The notes under the pieces: model-generated
Databases searched by the model: none
What the model was told of the DNA's origin: nothing
The model's input: only the letters and a program-made list of their open reading frames with translations
Made by a program: the position numbers and the translations under genes
Assembly: GCF_000741255.1 (NCBI RefSeq)
Contig: NZ_JGZB01000004.1
Location: 1-64,000 of the forward strand
Source of the DNA: Bifidobacterium magnum
GTDB lineage: Bacteria; Actinomycetota; Actinomycetes; Actinomycetales; Bifidobacteriaceae
DNA: 64,000 bases
Reading direction: 5' to 3'
Shown here: one piece after another, positions 17,052-25,650 of the stretch
How positions within the stretch are numbered: the stretch's first letter is position 1
Layout of the letters: every line of letters begins with the position of its first letter

Positions 17052-17291
17052 TCAGGCGGCTTCCGGTGCCGTAGCCTTGGCGTCGTCTTCCTTGACGTCA
17101 TCCTCGTCGTCCTCGGTCTTGTCCTTGGCCAAGCTCAGTTCGACAGGGGACGAGCTGTTCTCCCAAGGCCCCTCCCACGGATCGTAATCCGGGTTCTGCT
17201 GCTTGTAGATGTACAGACCTACCACGCCTGCGAGCAGCGCGCCGAAGAGCAGCGCGAAGAACTTCCAACCGTTAGAAGACTTGTTGTCCAT
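17052..17291 (-). CDS. Small membrane protein with acidic tail, hypothetical
   Basis: 79 residues from ATG 17291, supported by GAAAGGAG just upstream; an ATG 8 codons earlier lacks such a site. One membrane segment (FFALLFGALLAGVVGLYIYKQ, about 11-31) is followed by a Trp/Pro patch (PDYDPWEGPWEN) and a highly acidic Glu/Asp/Lys tail ending in APEAA. I do not recognise a named family. Convergent with glgP. Confidence 0.7.
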   Translation of the reverse strand: MDNKSSNGWKFFALLFGALLAGVVGLYIYKQQNPDYDPWEGPWENSSSPVELSLAKDKTEDDEDDVKEDDAKATAPEAA

Positions 17292-17499
17292 GACGGCTCC
17301 TTTCCATGTTTGCAAACAGGCCAGCTATGCGCCAACCACACTGCTAATCATAATAAAGCCAAACCCAAAATTGGCTATGCAATTGAGCTTACGGCAAGTG
17401 AGGTCGTCGCGCTAGTTTTGCTTGACTTTACGCCACTTTTCCGTTTACCGGCGAACTTGTTTTGCCTAGTTTGCAGTGAGCTCGCGCTAGGGTGGCCAT

Positions 17500-18297
17500 A
17501 TGGATAGATTCTCGTTGTTTCCAGACTCCCCAAGCCTGCGGCAGGTTTTCTCGAAACGTTCGCTCGTGTACCGCTGGCGTAACGGCGATCCGATTATTAC
17601 GGCAATCATCATGGTGCTGTGTATTGCCATTTGGATCGTGGAAGCGGTGTTGCGTTACATTTCCACGCCGGCGTTCGTGGCGATGATTTCATTCGGCATG
17701 TTCCAGCCCGTTACGGCGCTCATGCATCCGTGGACGTTCATCACGTCGATGTTCCTGCATCAGCCCAATTCGCTGTGGCACATCCTGTTCAACATGCTGA
17801 CGCTGTGGTGCGTGGGGCCGTTCGTGGAGCGGCTTATGGGACATTGGTCGTATCTGATCCTGTACTTGCTCTCGGGCGTGGCCGGCAATGTGGGCATGAT
17901 TGTGGCCGCCAGCTGCGGCAGTCTTATGGGTTCCGGGGAACAGTGGTACAACAGCGCGTATGGCGCCTCAGGGGCTATTTTTGGCCTGTTCGCAGCCATG
18001 CTCGTGGTCTATAGGCGTGTGGGCGAGGATATCCGTTCGATGCTCGTGTGGATGGGCGTCAACTTCCTCATGCCGATTGTGGTGCCGAACATCGCTTGGC
18101 AGGCGCATCTGGCCGGCTTCCTGATCGGCGGTCTGCTCACGCTGCTCGTGATGGTGGGCCTGCGTGCGCTGCGCTTCAAACCCGTTGTGGCCCGTACTGC
18201 GATTTATGGCGGCGCGATTCTCGTGATTCTGGCGCTTATCGTGTTCGCGTGCAACATGTATAACCCGCTGACGATGCTCATCGGATTCAGTTATTAA
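17500..18297 (+). CDS. Rhomboid family intramembrane serine protease
   Basis: 265 residues, about six membrane helices. The catalytic dyad is visible: Ser157 in YGASGAIFGL and His203 in AWQAHLAGFLIGG. Asn98 and His94 in WHILFNM form the oxyanion region. It cleaves membrane proteins inside the lipid bilayer; substrates are unknown. The rhomboid gene sits here next to crgA and the pkn operon, as in mycobacteria and other actinobacteria. AGGGTGG precedes the ATG. Confidence 0.92.
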   Translation: MDRFSLFPDSPSLRQVFSKRSLVYRWRNGDPIITAIIMVLCIAIWIVEAVLRYISTPAFVAMISFGMFQPVTALMHPWTFITSMFLHQPNSLWHILFNMLTLWCVGPFVERLMGHWSYLILYLLSGVAGNVGMIVAASCGSLMGSGEQWYNSAYGASGAIFGLFAAMLVVYRRVGEDIRSMLVWMGVNFLMPIVVPNIAWQAHLAGFLIGGLLTLLVMVGLRALRFKPVVARTAIYGGAILVILALIVFACNMYNPLTMLIGFSY

Positions 18298-18303
18298 CCC
18301 GAG

Positions 18304-18610
18304 TTTTCCACACGTGTGGAAAACGGTGTGGAAAACTTGCGCATATCGTGTGTATACGGCTTGAGTTTTCCACACCCTTATCCACAAACCTGCTAAATTA
18401 CTGCATTTTCAAGTAAGAAGCATGTGGAAAACTCAGTGTGCATAACTTTTGACCCCTTGAGAGCACACCCTATACTTAGTGCTAAAACGTTTAATAAAAG
18501 CTAGATATGGTGTCCACATAGTGGGCTGTGGATAACTTATCCACAGGGCTTTCACAAAAATCACCATTTCTCCGACTGCGTGTGGAAAACTTGTCATAGA
18601 AAGTGGATAA
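18304..18610. promoter_or_regulatory. Dense DnaA-box cluster (origin-like region)
   Basis: Nine exact TT(A/T)TCCACA boxes: plus strand at 18304, 18366, 18378, 18537; minus strand at 18315, 18327, 18423, 18527, 18581. One near-match lies at 18602. Two pairs form perfect palindromes (18304-18323 and 18527-18545). AT-rich stretches at 18391-18420 and 18481-18510 lie between. This 315-bp gap contains no gene. No dnaA, dnaN or rpmH is present in the window, so it is not a classical dnaA-linked origin; it could be an origin, a DnaA-titrating or DnaA-reactivating site, or a regulatory cluster. Confidence 0.8.
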
Positions 18611-18612
18611 CT

Positions 18613-19842
18613 GTGCATATCACTGCCCAAACCTGGCAATTTATCGCCGACCACGAAGGTGAAAACGTACAGAAACTCGCCCTTCAGGCCAAACGCGACA
18701 GCGAGCTGGACCTGCCCTTCGCACTCGACCAGATTCGCGGCCGCGAGATTGCGCGCCACAAGCTTCCGCAGTGGGCCGCAATCCCCAATATGATCTATCC
18801 GCCGCATTTGGCCATGGAACAATGCTCTTCCGAGGCCACGGCGCTGCACAAAGTGCAACTTGCACAGCGTCTGCTCGCCCAGACCGATACGCCTGCGAAC
18901 GCCATGGTGGACCTTACAGGCGGTTTCGGTGTGGATTTCTCGTATCTTGCGCGCCTTTTTGCTTCAGCCACCTATGTGGAACGCCAGGAACAGCTGTGCA
19001 CAATCACCGAACACAACATGCGCGAGCTCGGCTTGGCGCAAGCGCACATCGTACATGAGGACTCCACCGAATACGTGCGCACTATGGATCCCGTGGATCT
19101 TATTTATATTGATCCGGCCCGCCGCGACGCCGCGGGCGCCCGCACGTTCGCCATCGAGGACTGCACGCCGAACGTGCTCGAATTGTGGCCAACATTCCTC
19201 GAAAAGTCGCCTGTAACGCTTATCAAGCTCTCCCCCATGCTCGACTGGCGCAAGACGGTCCGCGATTTCGCGCCGCATGTGGCGCTTGTTTCGATTATTT
19301 CGGTCGGCAACGAGTGCAAGGAACTGGTGGTGGGATTGACGCGCGAGTCCCATGATCGAATTGAAGTCATTTGCATTAATAATGATGATCAATTTGAATT
19401 TTTTGCGGACAATTCAGGATCAATTATTCCCGATCAATCGCCGGAAATTGTCGAACAATTACAGCAAGACCAATGGAAATATTTATATGAACCGAACGTG
19501 TCATTGATGAAAGCCGGCTGTTACGAACTGCTGGAACAGCGCTATGGCGCCCGCCAAATCGACACGAACAGCCATATATTGGTAAGCGACCGCCATATTG
19601 CCGATTTTCCGGGGCGTACGTTCCGTATTGAATCAGTCGGAACGATGAATAAAAAGAGTATCCGATCGCAATTTGCGGGCATCACGCATGCGAACGTGGC
19701 CGTGCGCAATTTCCCGCTCACGGCCGTTCAACTCGCCAAAAAACTCAAGCTCAAGGACGGTTCCGACACCTATGTATTCGGAACCACGGCGCACGGCCAG
19801 CATCTGCTGCTGGTGTGCGCCAAAGCGACGCAGGAGGCGTGA
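18613..19842 (+). CDS. Class I SAM-dependent methyltransferase with THUMP-like domain
   Basis: 409 residues from GTG 18613. SAM-binding motif I is VDLTGGFGVDFSYLARLF (about 97-114); YIDPARRD (about 157-164) is the catalytic DPxx-like motif. The N-terminal helical part (KLALQAKRDSELDLPFALDQIRGREIARHKLPQW) and the YPPHLAMEQCSSE motif match the actinobacterial/Bacteroides family with a C-terminal THUMP-like domain, probably RNA-acting. A GTG at 18580 is possible, but family similarity begins after 18613 and the extra codons overlap DnaA boxes. No clear ribosome-binding site is seen. The segment near 19370-19500 has lower GC than its surroundings. Confidence 0.8.
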   Translation: MHITAQTWQFIADHEGENVQKLALQAKRDSELDLPFALDQIRGREIARHKLPQWAAIPNMIYPPHLAMEQCSSEATALHKVQLAQRLLAQTDTPANAMVDLTGGFGVDFSYLARLFASATYVERQEQLCTITEHNMRELGLAQAHIVHEDSTEYVRTMDPVDLIYIDPARRDAAGARTFAIEDCTPNVLELWPTFLEKSPVTLIKLSPMLDWRKTVRDFAPHVALVSIISVGNECKELVVGLTRESHDRIEVICINNDDQFEFFADNSGSIIPDQSPEIVEQLQQDQWKYLYEPNVSLMKAGCYELLEQRYGARQIDTNSHILVSDRHIADFPGRTFRIESVGTMNKKSIRSQFAGITHANVAVRNFPLTAVQLAKKLKLKDGSDTYVFGTTAHGQHLLLVCAKATQEA

Positions 19843-19848
19843 CGCCGC

Positions 19849-20334
19849 TTAACGCCACCACATAGTCATAATGAATCCGACCAAAATGAACGCGAACGCG
19901 ATGGCCAAATTCCACTGGCCGATGCCCGGAATCGGGTATGTGTAGGTCAGGTAGAACACGACGGCCCAAATCAGGCCGATGATCATGAGTGTGCAGAACA
20001 GCGGCACGAACCAACCCGGATTCGCCTTCGTGCCCTTGATCGTCTCTTCCACACGGCGCGTGTTGTCTTGCTGGCGCTGCATCATGCGGCGCATCTGCGG
20101 CGTCATGTCGCTTTTGTTGGCCGTGGAGTTCAATACGGCTTCCAGCTTGTTCATCGGGATATCCGTATCGTTGTCAACGTCGCCGGCGACGTCGTCGGAT
20201 TCCTTGATAACGTCCTGGTCCAGCGCGTGCTTCGGATCCGGGGCGGGGGCTTCGTCCACTACGACTTCGCTCACAATTGCTTCTTGCTCGGTTGCGGCGT
20301 CGGCGGACTTCGGGTCCAGCTTTTCGTCTGCCAT
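19849..20334 (-). CDS. crgA: Cell division protein CrgA, long form
   Basis: 161 residues. The C-terminal part carries the CrgA layout: two membrane helices (WFVPLFCTLMIIGLIWAVVFYLTY and WNLAIAFAFILVGFIMTMWW). CrgA helps assemble the septal peptidoglycan machinery with FtsZ/FtsI partners at the membrane. Typical CrgA proteins are under 100 residues; here about 95 acidic residues (Asp/Glu/Ala-rich) precede the helices. AAAGGAG before the ATG confirms this long start. It sits opposite to, and upstream of, the DUF881-sortase pair. Confidence 0.88.
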   Translation of the reverse strand: MADEKLDPKSADAATEQEAIVSEVVVDEAPAPDPKHALDQDVIKESDDVAGDVDNDTDIPMNKLEAVLNSTANKSDMTPQMRRMMQRQQDNTRRVEETIKGTKANPGWFVPLFCTLMIIGLIWAVVFYLTYTYPIPGIGQWNLAIAFAFILVGFIMTMWWR

Positions 20335-20482
20335 TGTGTAGTCTCCTTTGATAGGCTAAAGGCTATATTAGCGACTCTCCATGAATCCGGTGACTCTGGG
20401 AATAATTGCGGCGAAATCCTTACAATTTTCATAGTCGTTCAGGCAACATGAAGAGACGGCGGACTTACGGAAGGCAAGAGGC

Positions 20483-21235
20483 ATGGCAAGGCATCGGCAG
20501 CGCAAATCATTGGCCGGCAGCATTTGCGTGCTGATAGTCGTGGCCTTGGTCGGATTCTTATTTTCCACGAATATCCGTGTGAACAAGTCGACCACCGTTT
20601 CCAACGACACCGCCGAACTCATTGAACAGAAAGTCTCGCAAGTCAACACTTTGCAAAAGCAAGTGGACTCATTAAGCAAGCAAGTCGACGAACTCAGCGT
20701 ACGCAATGCCGAACATGTGGCGCCCACCACATCGGAAGACTCGGGATCGAGCACGATTCTGCCCGCTGTGGAAGGCAACGGACTTGTTGTGACGCTCAAC
20801 GATTCCCCGCTATGGGAAAACCATGTGAATTCCTCGGGAACCACGGCCAATATTGACAACTATGTGGTCCACCAGCAGGATGTGGAGGCCATTGTGAACG
20901 CCCTGTGGGCGGGAGGCGCGGAATCCATGCAAATCATGGACCAGCGCGTGCTCGCCACCTCGGCCGTGATCTGTTCGGGAACGGTACTCATGTTGCAGGG
21001 CAAGAAATATTCGCCGCCATTCACCATTTCCGCAATCGGACCCGTATCGGATATGAAAAAGGCGCTCGACGACTCGCAGGCCGTCACGATTTACAAGCAG
21101 TACGTGAGCGCGTACGGACTGGGGTACGAAGTGAAGCCGGAATACTTGCATTTTGACGCGACCTCGGTAACCCTGCACCCGCTCAAGTACGCGACGGTAT
21201 TGCCGACGTCCGATTCGGAAGAGAAGAAGCAATGA
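20483..21235 (+). CDS. DUF881 family membrane-anchored protein
   Basis: 250 residues. One N-terminal membrane helix (SLAGSICVLIVVALVGFLFSTNI, about 9-31) is followed by a coiled-coil-like stretch (TAELIEQKVSQVNTLQKQVDSLSKQVDELS, about 43-72) and a DUF881 domain (LPAVEGNGLVVTLNDSP, NALWAGGAESMQIMDQRV). Function unknown; these resemble the septal SepH/SpoIIM-type proteins in topology only. It overlaps the sortase start by 4 bp (ATGA). The order crgA, DUF881, sortase, pknB is conserved in actinobacteria. Confidence 0.88.
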   Translation: MARHRQRKSLAGSICVLIVVALVGFLFSTNIRVNKSTTVSNDTAELIEQKVSQVNTLQKQVDSLSKQVDELSVRNAEHVAPTTSEDSGSSTILPAVEGNGLVVTLNDSPLWENHVNSSGTTANIDNYVVHQQDVEAIVNALWAGGAESMQIMDQRVLATSAVICSGTVLMLQGKKYSPPFTISAIGPVSDMKKALDDSQAVTIYKQYVSAYGLGYEVKPEYLHFDATSVTLHPLKYATVLPTSDSEEKKQ

Positions 21236-22392
21236 CAACAGGAACACACGGGCAATTGTCAGGCCGCCAACAGGGGCACGCGGCGATCGTAGTCGTAACA
21301 GTACTGGCGCAACTGTTGCTTACGCTGGCCGCCGTTTGCGGACTGTATATCGCCTGGATGCAGTGGTGGACGGGAGTCAATGCCGCACACGACCAGTATG
21401 AGACGCGCCAGAGCGTGCCGTGGGCACATAGCACGCTCGACAGCGGATCTACGGACGGCACGGTACGAATAGCATCCCCGCAGCCCGCGGACAGCGAAGT
21501 CCCCGTACAGCCGCAATCGGCGCAAACGGGCGAACTTATGGGCATGGTCTACATTCCGCGCTTCGGGCAGCAGTGGAACCGCAATCTCGTACAAGGCGTG
21601 GAACTGGCGCAACTCAATACGGCCGGACTTGGCCACTACCCCATCACACAAATGCCGGGCGCCGTGGGCAACGTGGCGATCGCCGGACATCGCAACGGAT
21701 ATGGGCAGCCGCTCGGCGACATTGACCAGCTGCGCGAAGGCGACGCGATTATCGTGCGCACGCAGGATTATTGGTACGTGTACCGCTACACGAACTACAA
21801 AATCGTGACTCCGGACGATACGTCGGCCATCGTGCCGAACCCCGAAGACCCCACGGCCGCGCCCACGAAGCGCATGATCACGCTTACGACTTGCGAACCC
21901 AAATATTCCACGCCCACGCACCGCTGGATCGCATACGGCGAATTCGAATACTGGGCCAAAACCGCCGACGGCGTACCCAAAGAACTGGCCAGCGACAATG
22001 CTCACGGCGTCACGCAATTCGACATGCGCGACTTCGACGGCATGCCCACATGGCTCGTGAAAATCGGATCGCTCGCCACCGTTTTCCTGTGGCTAGTGGT
22101 GGCATATATTGTGCTGTTCGTGCTGGGCGCGCTCATATTCCGTTGGCCGCGCTGGAAGCGGCGTACAGCGTCCGACGCTCGCAGGGCCAGCGACAGGACT
22201 GTTACGCGCGCTCCGGCCGGTTTCTACGGTTGGATCGTGCGCCTGCAGCCTGGTCCCGCGGTTGTGCAGTGGATTCTGGTACTGATATTGGCGCTCATTG
22301 CGGTGGTGGCGCTGTTCGAATGGGGCTTCCCGTGGGCTGCCAGCCATATCGATTTCTTGCGCGCCATGTCGGGCTATACGGTCGGCAATTAA
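21232..22392 (+). CDS. srtE: Class E sortase
   Basis: 386 residues. A transpeptidase that links surface proteins to the cell wall. Catalytic triad visible: His153 in AGHRNG, Cys221 in TLTTCEP, Arg231 in THRW. An N-terminal membrane helix (about 18-42) and two C-terminal hydrophobic segments (about 272-295 and 344-366) are seen; the second pair is unusual for a plain sortase. Starts inside the preceding DUF881 gene (4-bp overlap), so they are translationally coupled. Followed by repeat D and a bidirectional terminator facing pknB. Confidence 0.88.
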   Translation: MTTGTHGQLSGRQQGHAAIVVVTVLAQLLLTLAAVCGLYIAWMQWWTGVNAAHDQYETRQSVPWAHSTLDSGSTDGTVRIASPQPADSEVPVQPQSAQTGELMGMVYIPRFGQQWNRNLVQGVELAQLNTAGLGHYPITQMPGAVGNVAIAGHRNGYGQPLGDIDQLREGDAIIVRTQDYWYVYRYTNYKIVTPDDTSAIVPNPEDPTAAPTKRMITLTTCEPKYSTPTHRWIAYGEFEYWAKTADGVPKELASDNAHGVTQFDMRDFDGMPTWLVKIGSLATVFLWLVVAYIVLFVLGALIFRWPRWKRRTASDARRASDRTVTRAPAGFYGWIVRLQPGPAVVQWILVLILALIAVVALFEWGFPWAASHIDFLRAMSGYTVGN

Positions 22393-22393
22393 G

Positions 22394-22475
22394 CGCGTAA
22401 AAATACGCGGTTTCTTAGTAAGTTGCGTATTTTTACGCACCTAATGAGGAACCCGCGTATTTTCACGCAACAAAA
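22394..22475. repeat. Minimal copy D of the long AT-rich array
   Basis: GCGTAAAAATACGCGG (left-type motif) is joined almost directly to TGCGTATTTTTACGCACC and CCGCGTATTTTCACGCAAC (right-type motifs), without the AGACACGCCGCGG core. It begins 2 bases after the sortase stop and ends at the adjoining terminator. About 80 bp, against 300-460 bp for A, B and C. Confidence 0.7.
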
Positions 22476-22476
22476 C

Positions 22477-22510
22477 GGCGGTCAAGCAGATCGCTATCTG
22501 CCTGACCGCC
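22477..22510. terminator. Bidirectional terminator between sortase and pknB
   Basis: GGCGGTCAAGCAGAT pairs with ATCTGCCTGACCGCC around a CGCT loop (one mismatch). T-runs are short (GCTTTAT on the right; on the minus strand TTTTGTTGCG), so strength is uncertain, but it lies between converging genes. Confidence 0.7.
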
Positions 22511-22552
22511 GCTTTATCGGAGCGCCGTTACCGCACTGTGCGCATTACCGCG

Positions 22553-24643
22553 CTACGGCCGGTTCTGCTGATCGGCGTGCGAAGAGGAGTTCGACGAACC
22601 GTTGTCTCCGTTCTTGTCGCTCTCACTTGACGACGAAGACGGCGAAGGAGACGACGAAGACGGTTTCTCGCTGGTCAGCGTGATTGTATCGCCCTTCTTG
22701 ACCGACTCGCCGGCACCGGGCGTCATGGCCGTCACCCGTGCGCCCGAATCGGACGAACCGTTGACGACGACCTTGAAACCGGCGCTTTCCAGCTGGCTCT
22801 TGGCGGACGCCGTATCCATGCCGATGACGCTCGGCACGGTCACCGGTTCAGGTCCGTTGGAAACCCAGATCGTCGCACTCGACATCTGTCCCACCGACGT
22901 ACCGCTGTCGGGCGAGACGCGGATGACGGTGCCTTCCGGAACCGTGTCCGAGTATTCCGATTCGATCGTGATGGCGATGCCCGACTCCTGCAGCTTGGCC
23001 ACGGCGTCCGTCTTGCTTGCGCCCACAATGCCTGCCGGAATCTTCGTCATGCCACTGGACACGTAGAGCTGGATCGTGGAACCCTTGTTGGCCATGGAGT
23101 TCGCGGCCGGATCCGTGCGCGTAACGCTGTCCTTCGGAATCGTGGACGAATCCTCGGTCTGCACGGTGTCATTGACCTCAAAACCGGCCTGCGTCAACGT
23201 TTCGCGAGCTTCAGACTGCGAGTAGCCCGTCACGTCCGGAACCTTGATGGACTTGGGACCGGCGGAGAACCACACGGTCACCTTGGAGCCTTCCTCCACG
23301 GAGCTGCCGCCCTTCGGGCTTTGCTTCGTGAACGTGCCCTCGGGCAGCGTGGAATTCGTGTCCGTCTTCGCCTCAAGCACCAGGCCTACCGATTCAAGCT
23401 TCTGCTTGGCACGCGCCTGCGTGGTGGACTCGTTGAAGGTCGGCACCGTCACCATCGTCACGCGGTTGTTCTGCGCCCATACGAAGCCGCCCACGAGGCC
23501 GGCAACAAGCAGCACGCCAATAATGATGCATGCCACAATCACATGCTTCTTGCGGCGCTTCTTGACCACAGCCGCACGCTGCTGCGAGCGCGACTGCGTG
23601 TTGGCCGGATCGATGGCCTCAAACTGGCCCGTGGCCGGATTGAACGTCTGTGTGGGCGGCCCGGGGTTCGTGACTGGCGACGTATAGGCCACGGTATTCT
23701 TGGCGTTCTCAGCGTCGCGCTTGTTCTTGTTCTGCGTCAGGTCCGAAAGCGGGTTGAACGCCGCCGCCACAGGCATGCCGCCGTTCATGTAGGTGAGAAT
23801 GTCCTGCTTAAACTCCGCGGCCGTGGCATAGCGGTTCTGGCGGTCCTTGGCCATGGCCTTGCCGCAGATCGAATCCCACATGGGAGACAGTCCCGGAACC
23901 AGCGAGCTTGGCTTGGGAGCCACTTCAGACACGTGCTGGTATGCGATGGCTACAGCGGAGTCGCCCGTAAACGGCGGCCGTCCCGTAAGCATTTCGTAGA
24001 GCACGCAGCCGGCCGAGTAGATGTCGGAACGCATGTCCACGCTTTCGCCGCGCGCCTGTTCCGGGGACAGGTACTGCGCGGTGCCCACCACGCCTTGCGA
24101 CTGCGTCATTGTGGTGGCCGAGTCGTCCAGCGCGCGGGCGATGCCGAAGTCCATGACCTTGACGACGCCCTGCTCGGAAATCATGATGTTGCCGGGCTTG
24201 ATGTCGCGGTGGATAATGCCCATGCGGTGCGAATATTCGAGCGCCGAGAGCACGCCGATCATCACATATTCGGCGTCGCGCTGGTTGAGCGGACCGTTCG
24301 CCTTGATAATGTCGCGCAGCGTCTGGCCCTTGACATATTCCATGACCAAATACGGCACGCGTTCGGTCTGGCCGTTTTCCAGAAGAATCGATTCTTCGCC
24401 CGAATCGTAGATGTTCACGATGTTCGGGTTGTTCATTTGGGCGACAGCGTGCGCTTCACGGCGGAACCGGGCGAGGAAGATCTCATCGTTCGCAAAATCC
24501 GTACGCATGATCTTGATGGCGACCGTGCGTCCCAGACGTGTGTCCAGCGCCACATGAACTTGCGCCATACCGCCGCGGCCAATGAGCTGGCCAAGCTGGT
24601 AGCGGCCGTTGTCTAACTGCGTGGGCATGTTGCTACTGCTCAT
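22553..24643 (-). CDS. pknB: Serine/threonine protein kinase with PASTA domains
   Basis: 696 residues. Kinase domain (about 14-285) with GRGGMAQV glycine loop, AIKIM lysine, HRDIKPGN catalytic loop, DFG and APE-like SPEQ. Then a linker, one membrane helix (VIVACIIIGVLLVAGLVGGFVW, about 365-386), and four extracellular PASTA repeats, each starting near a PxxxG motif. A Ser/Pro/Asp-rich tail ends it. Senses peptidoglycan fragments and phosphorylates cell-wall and division proteins. The last gene of the envelope operon; overlaps the preceding kinase gene by 4 bp. Confidence 0.96.
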   Translation of the reverse strand: MSSSNMPTQLDNGRYQLGQLIGRGGMAQVHVALDTRLGRTVAIKIMRTDFANDEIFLARFRREAHAVAQMNNPNIVNIYDSGEESILLENGQTERVPYLVMEYVKGQTLRDIIKANGPLNQRDAEYVMIGVLSALEYSHRMGIIHRDIKPGNIMISEQGVVKVMDFGIARALDDSATTMTQSQGVVGTAQYLSPEQARGESVDMRSDIYSAGCVLYEMLTGRPPFTGDSAVAIAYQHVSEVAPKPSSLVPGLSPMWDSICGKAMAKDRQNRYATAAEFKQDILTYMNGGMPVAAAFNPLSDLTQNKNKRDAENAKNTVAYTSPVTNPGPPTQTFNPATGQFEAIDPANTQSRSQQRAAVVKKRRKKHVIVACIIIGVLLVAGLVGGFVWAQNNRVTMVTVPTFNESTTQARAKQKLESVGLVLEAKTDTNSTLPEGTFTKQSPKGGSSVEEGSKVTVWFSAGPKSIKVPDVTGYSQSEARETLTQAGFEVNDTVQTEDSSTIPKDSVTRTDPAANSMANKGSTIQLYVSSGMTKIPAGIVGASKTDAVAKLQESGIAITIESEYSDTVPEGTVIRVSPDSGTSVGQMSSATIWVSNGPEPVTVPSVIGMDTASAKSQLESAGFKVVVNGSSDSGARVTAMTPGAGESVKKGDTITLTSEKPSSSSPSPSSSSSESDKNGDNGSSNSSSHADQQNRP

Positions 24644-25650
24644 TGCAATACTCCTTCGGTTCCCCCAAACGCAAATTCGTCATCGCGCTTGGAAGGAGTG
24701 TGGCTGCTCATGGATTCCATAACAAGGTGCGTGTGCGGATCGTGATGCGGCGTGCTCACCACGCGGCGCGGTACGCGCCGGCCCGGAGTCACTATTGTAG
24801 TTTCCGCCGCTTCAGTCTGCTGATCGAGGAGACGGCGCTCGATGCGCGTCAAAATTTTGGCGACTACCAGCGCGTCTTTCGGTCGGTCCTGCGGATCTTT
24901 CGAGAGCATCGACATGACGAATTGCGACAGCTGCACGTCAATATTGGCCGGCAGCGGCGGAACGGGATTGTTGACATGCGCGGCCGCGATATCGACGGGA
25001 GTCGCGCCCGTGAACGGCCGGTGTCCGCACAGTCCTTCGTAGGCGACGACGCCGAGCGAGTAGATGTCCGATTGCGGGGTGGCTTTCAGTCCCTGCGCCT
25101 GTTCCGGAGAAATATATTGGGCCGTGCCCACTACCATGCCTTCTTGCGTAATCTGGCCTTGGTTCGTGGAATAGGAGACGCCGAAATCGGTGATTTTGAC
25201 CTCGCCGTTGTCGGAAACCATAATGTTGGCCGGCTTCACGTCGCGGTGGATCACGCCATGCGAGTGCGCGACAAACAGTCCTCGCGCCGTTTGCGTGAGG
25301 ATCGGCAGCAGTTCGGTCGCGTCCATCGGACCGTCGAGTTCGCGGTAAATGTCCGCGAGGGACTTGCTCGGCACATATTCCATGATGATGAAGCCGATGC
25401 CGTCGTGCTCGTAATACTCAAACAGGGCCGCAATGTTCGGGTGCGCAAGATTGGCGGAATTTCGCGCTTCCGCACGCAGCCTGCGCAATTTGGACTCCTG
25501 GTTTTCCGCGTCTGTACGCAATGCCTTGATAGCCACAGGGCGGCCGAGCTGAATGTCGTACCCTTTCCACACTTCACCCATGCCGCCTTGCGCCAAACGG
25601 CAATCGAGGCGGTATCGTCGGTGAATGAGCTGTCCTTCTATAAGTTTCAT
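24640..25650 (-). CDS. pknA: Serine/threonine protein kinase, PknA-like
   Basis: 336 residues. Complete kinase core (about 12-270): LAQGGMGEV, AIKAL, HRDVKPANI, DFG and SPEQAQG. The tail after residue 280 is short, with Thr/Ser/His residues and no obvious membrane helix, so it may be cytosolic or peripheral, unlike mycobacterial PknA. Regulates cell shape and division proteins in the same operon. Overlaps both neighbours by 4 bp, indicating translational coupling. Confidence 0.93.
   Translation of the reverse strand: MKLIEGQLIHRRYRLDCRLAQGGMGEVWKGYDIQLGRPVAIKALRTDAENQESKLRRLRAEARNSANLAHPNIAALFEYYEHDGIGFIIMEYVPSKSLADIYRELDGPMDATELLPILTQTARGLFVAHSHGVIHRDVKPANIMVSDNGEVKITDFGVSYSTNQGQITQEGMVVGTAQYISPEQAQGLKATPQSDIYSLGVVAYEGLCGHRPFTGATPVDIAAAHVNNPVPPLPANIDVQLSQFVMSMLSKDPQDRPKDALVVAKILTRIERRLLDQQTEAAETTIVTPGRRVPRRVVSTPHHDPHTHLVMESMSSHTPSKRDDEFAFGGTEGVLQ

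Noticed and set aside
18304..18610. Classical dnaA-linked oriC
   Set aside because: The boxes are convincing, but none of the usual flanking genes (dnaA, dnaN, rpmH, gyrB) is present, so it is listed only as origin-like.
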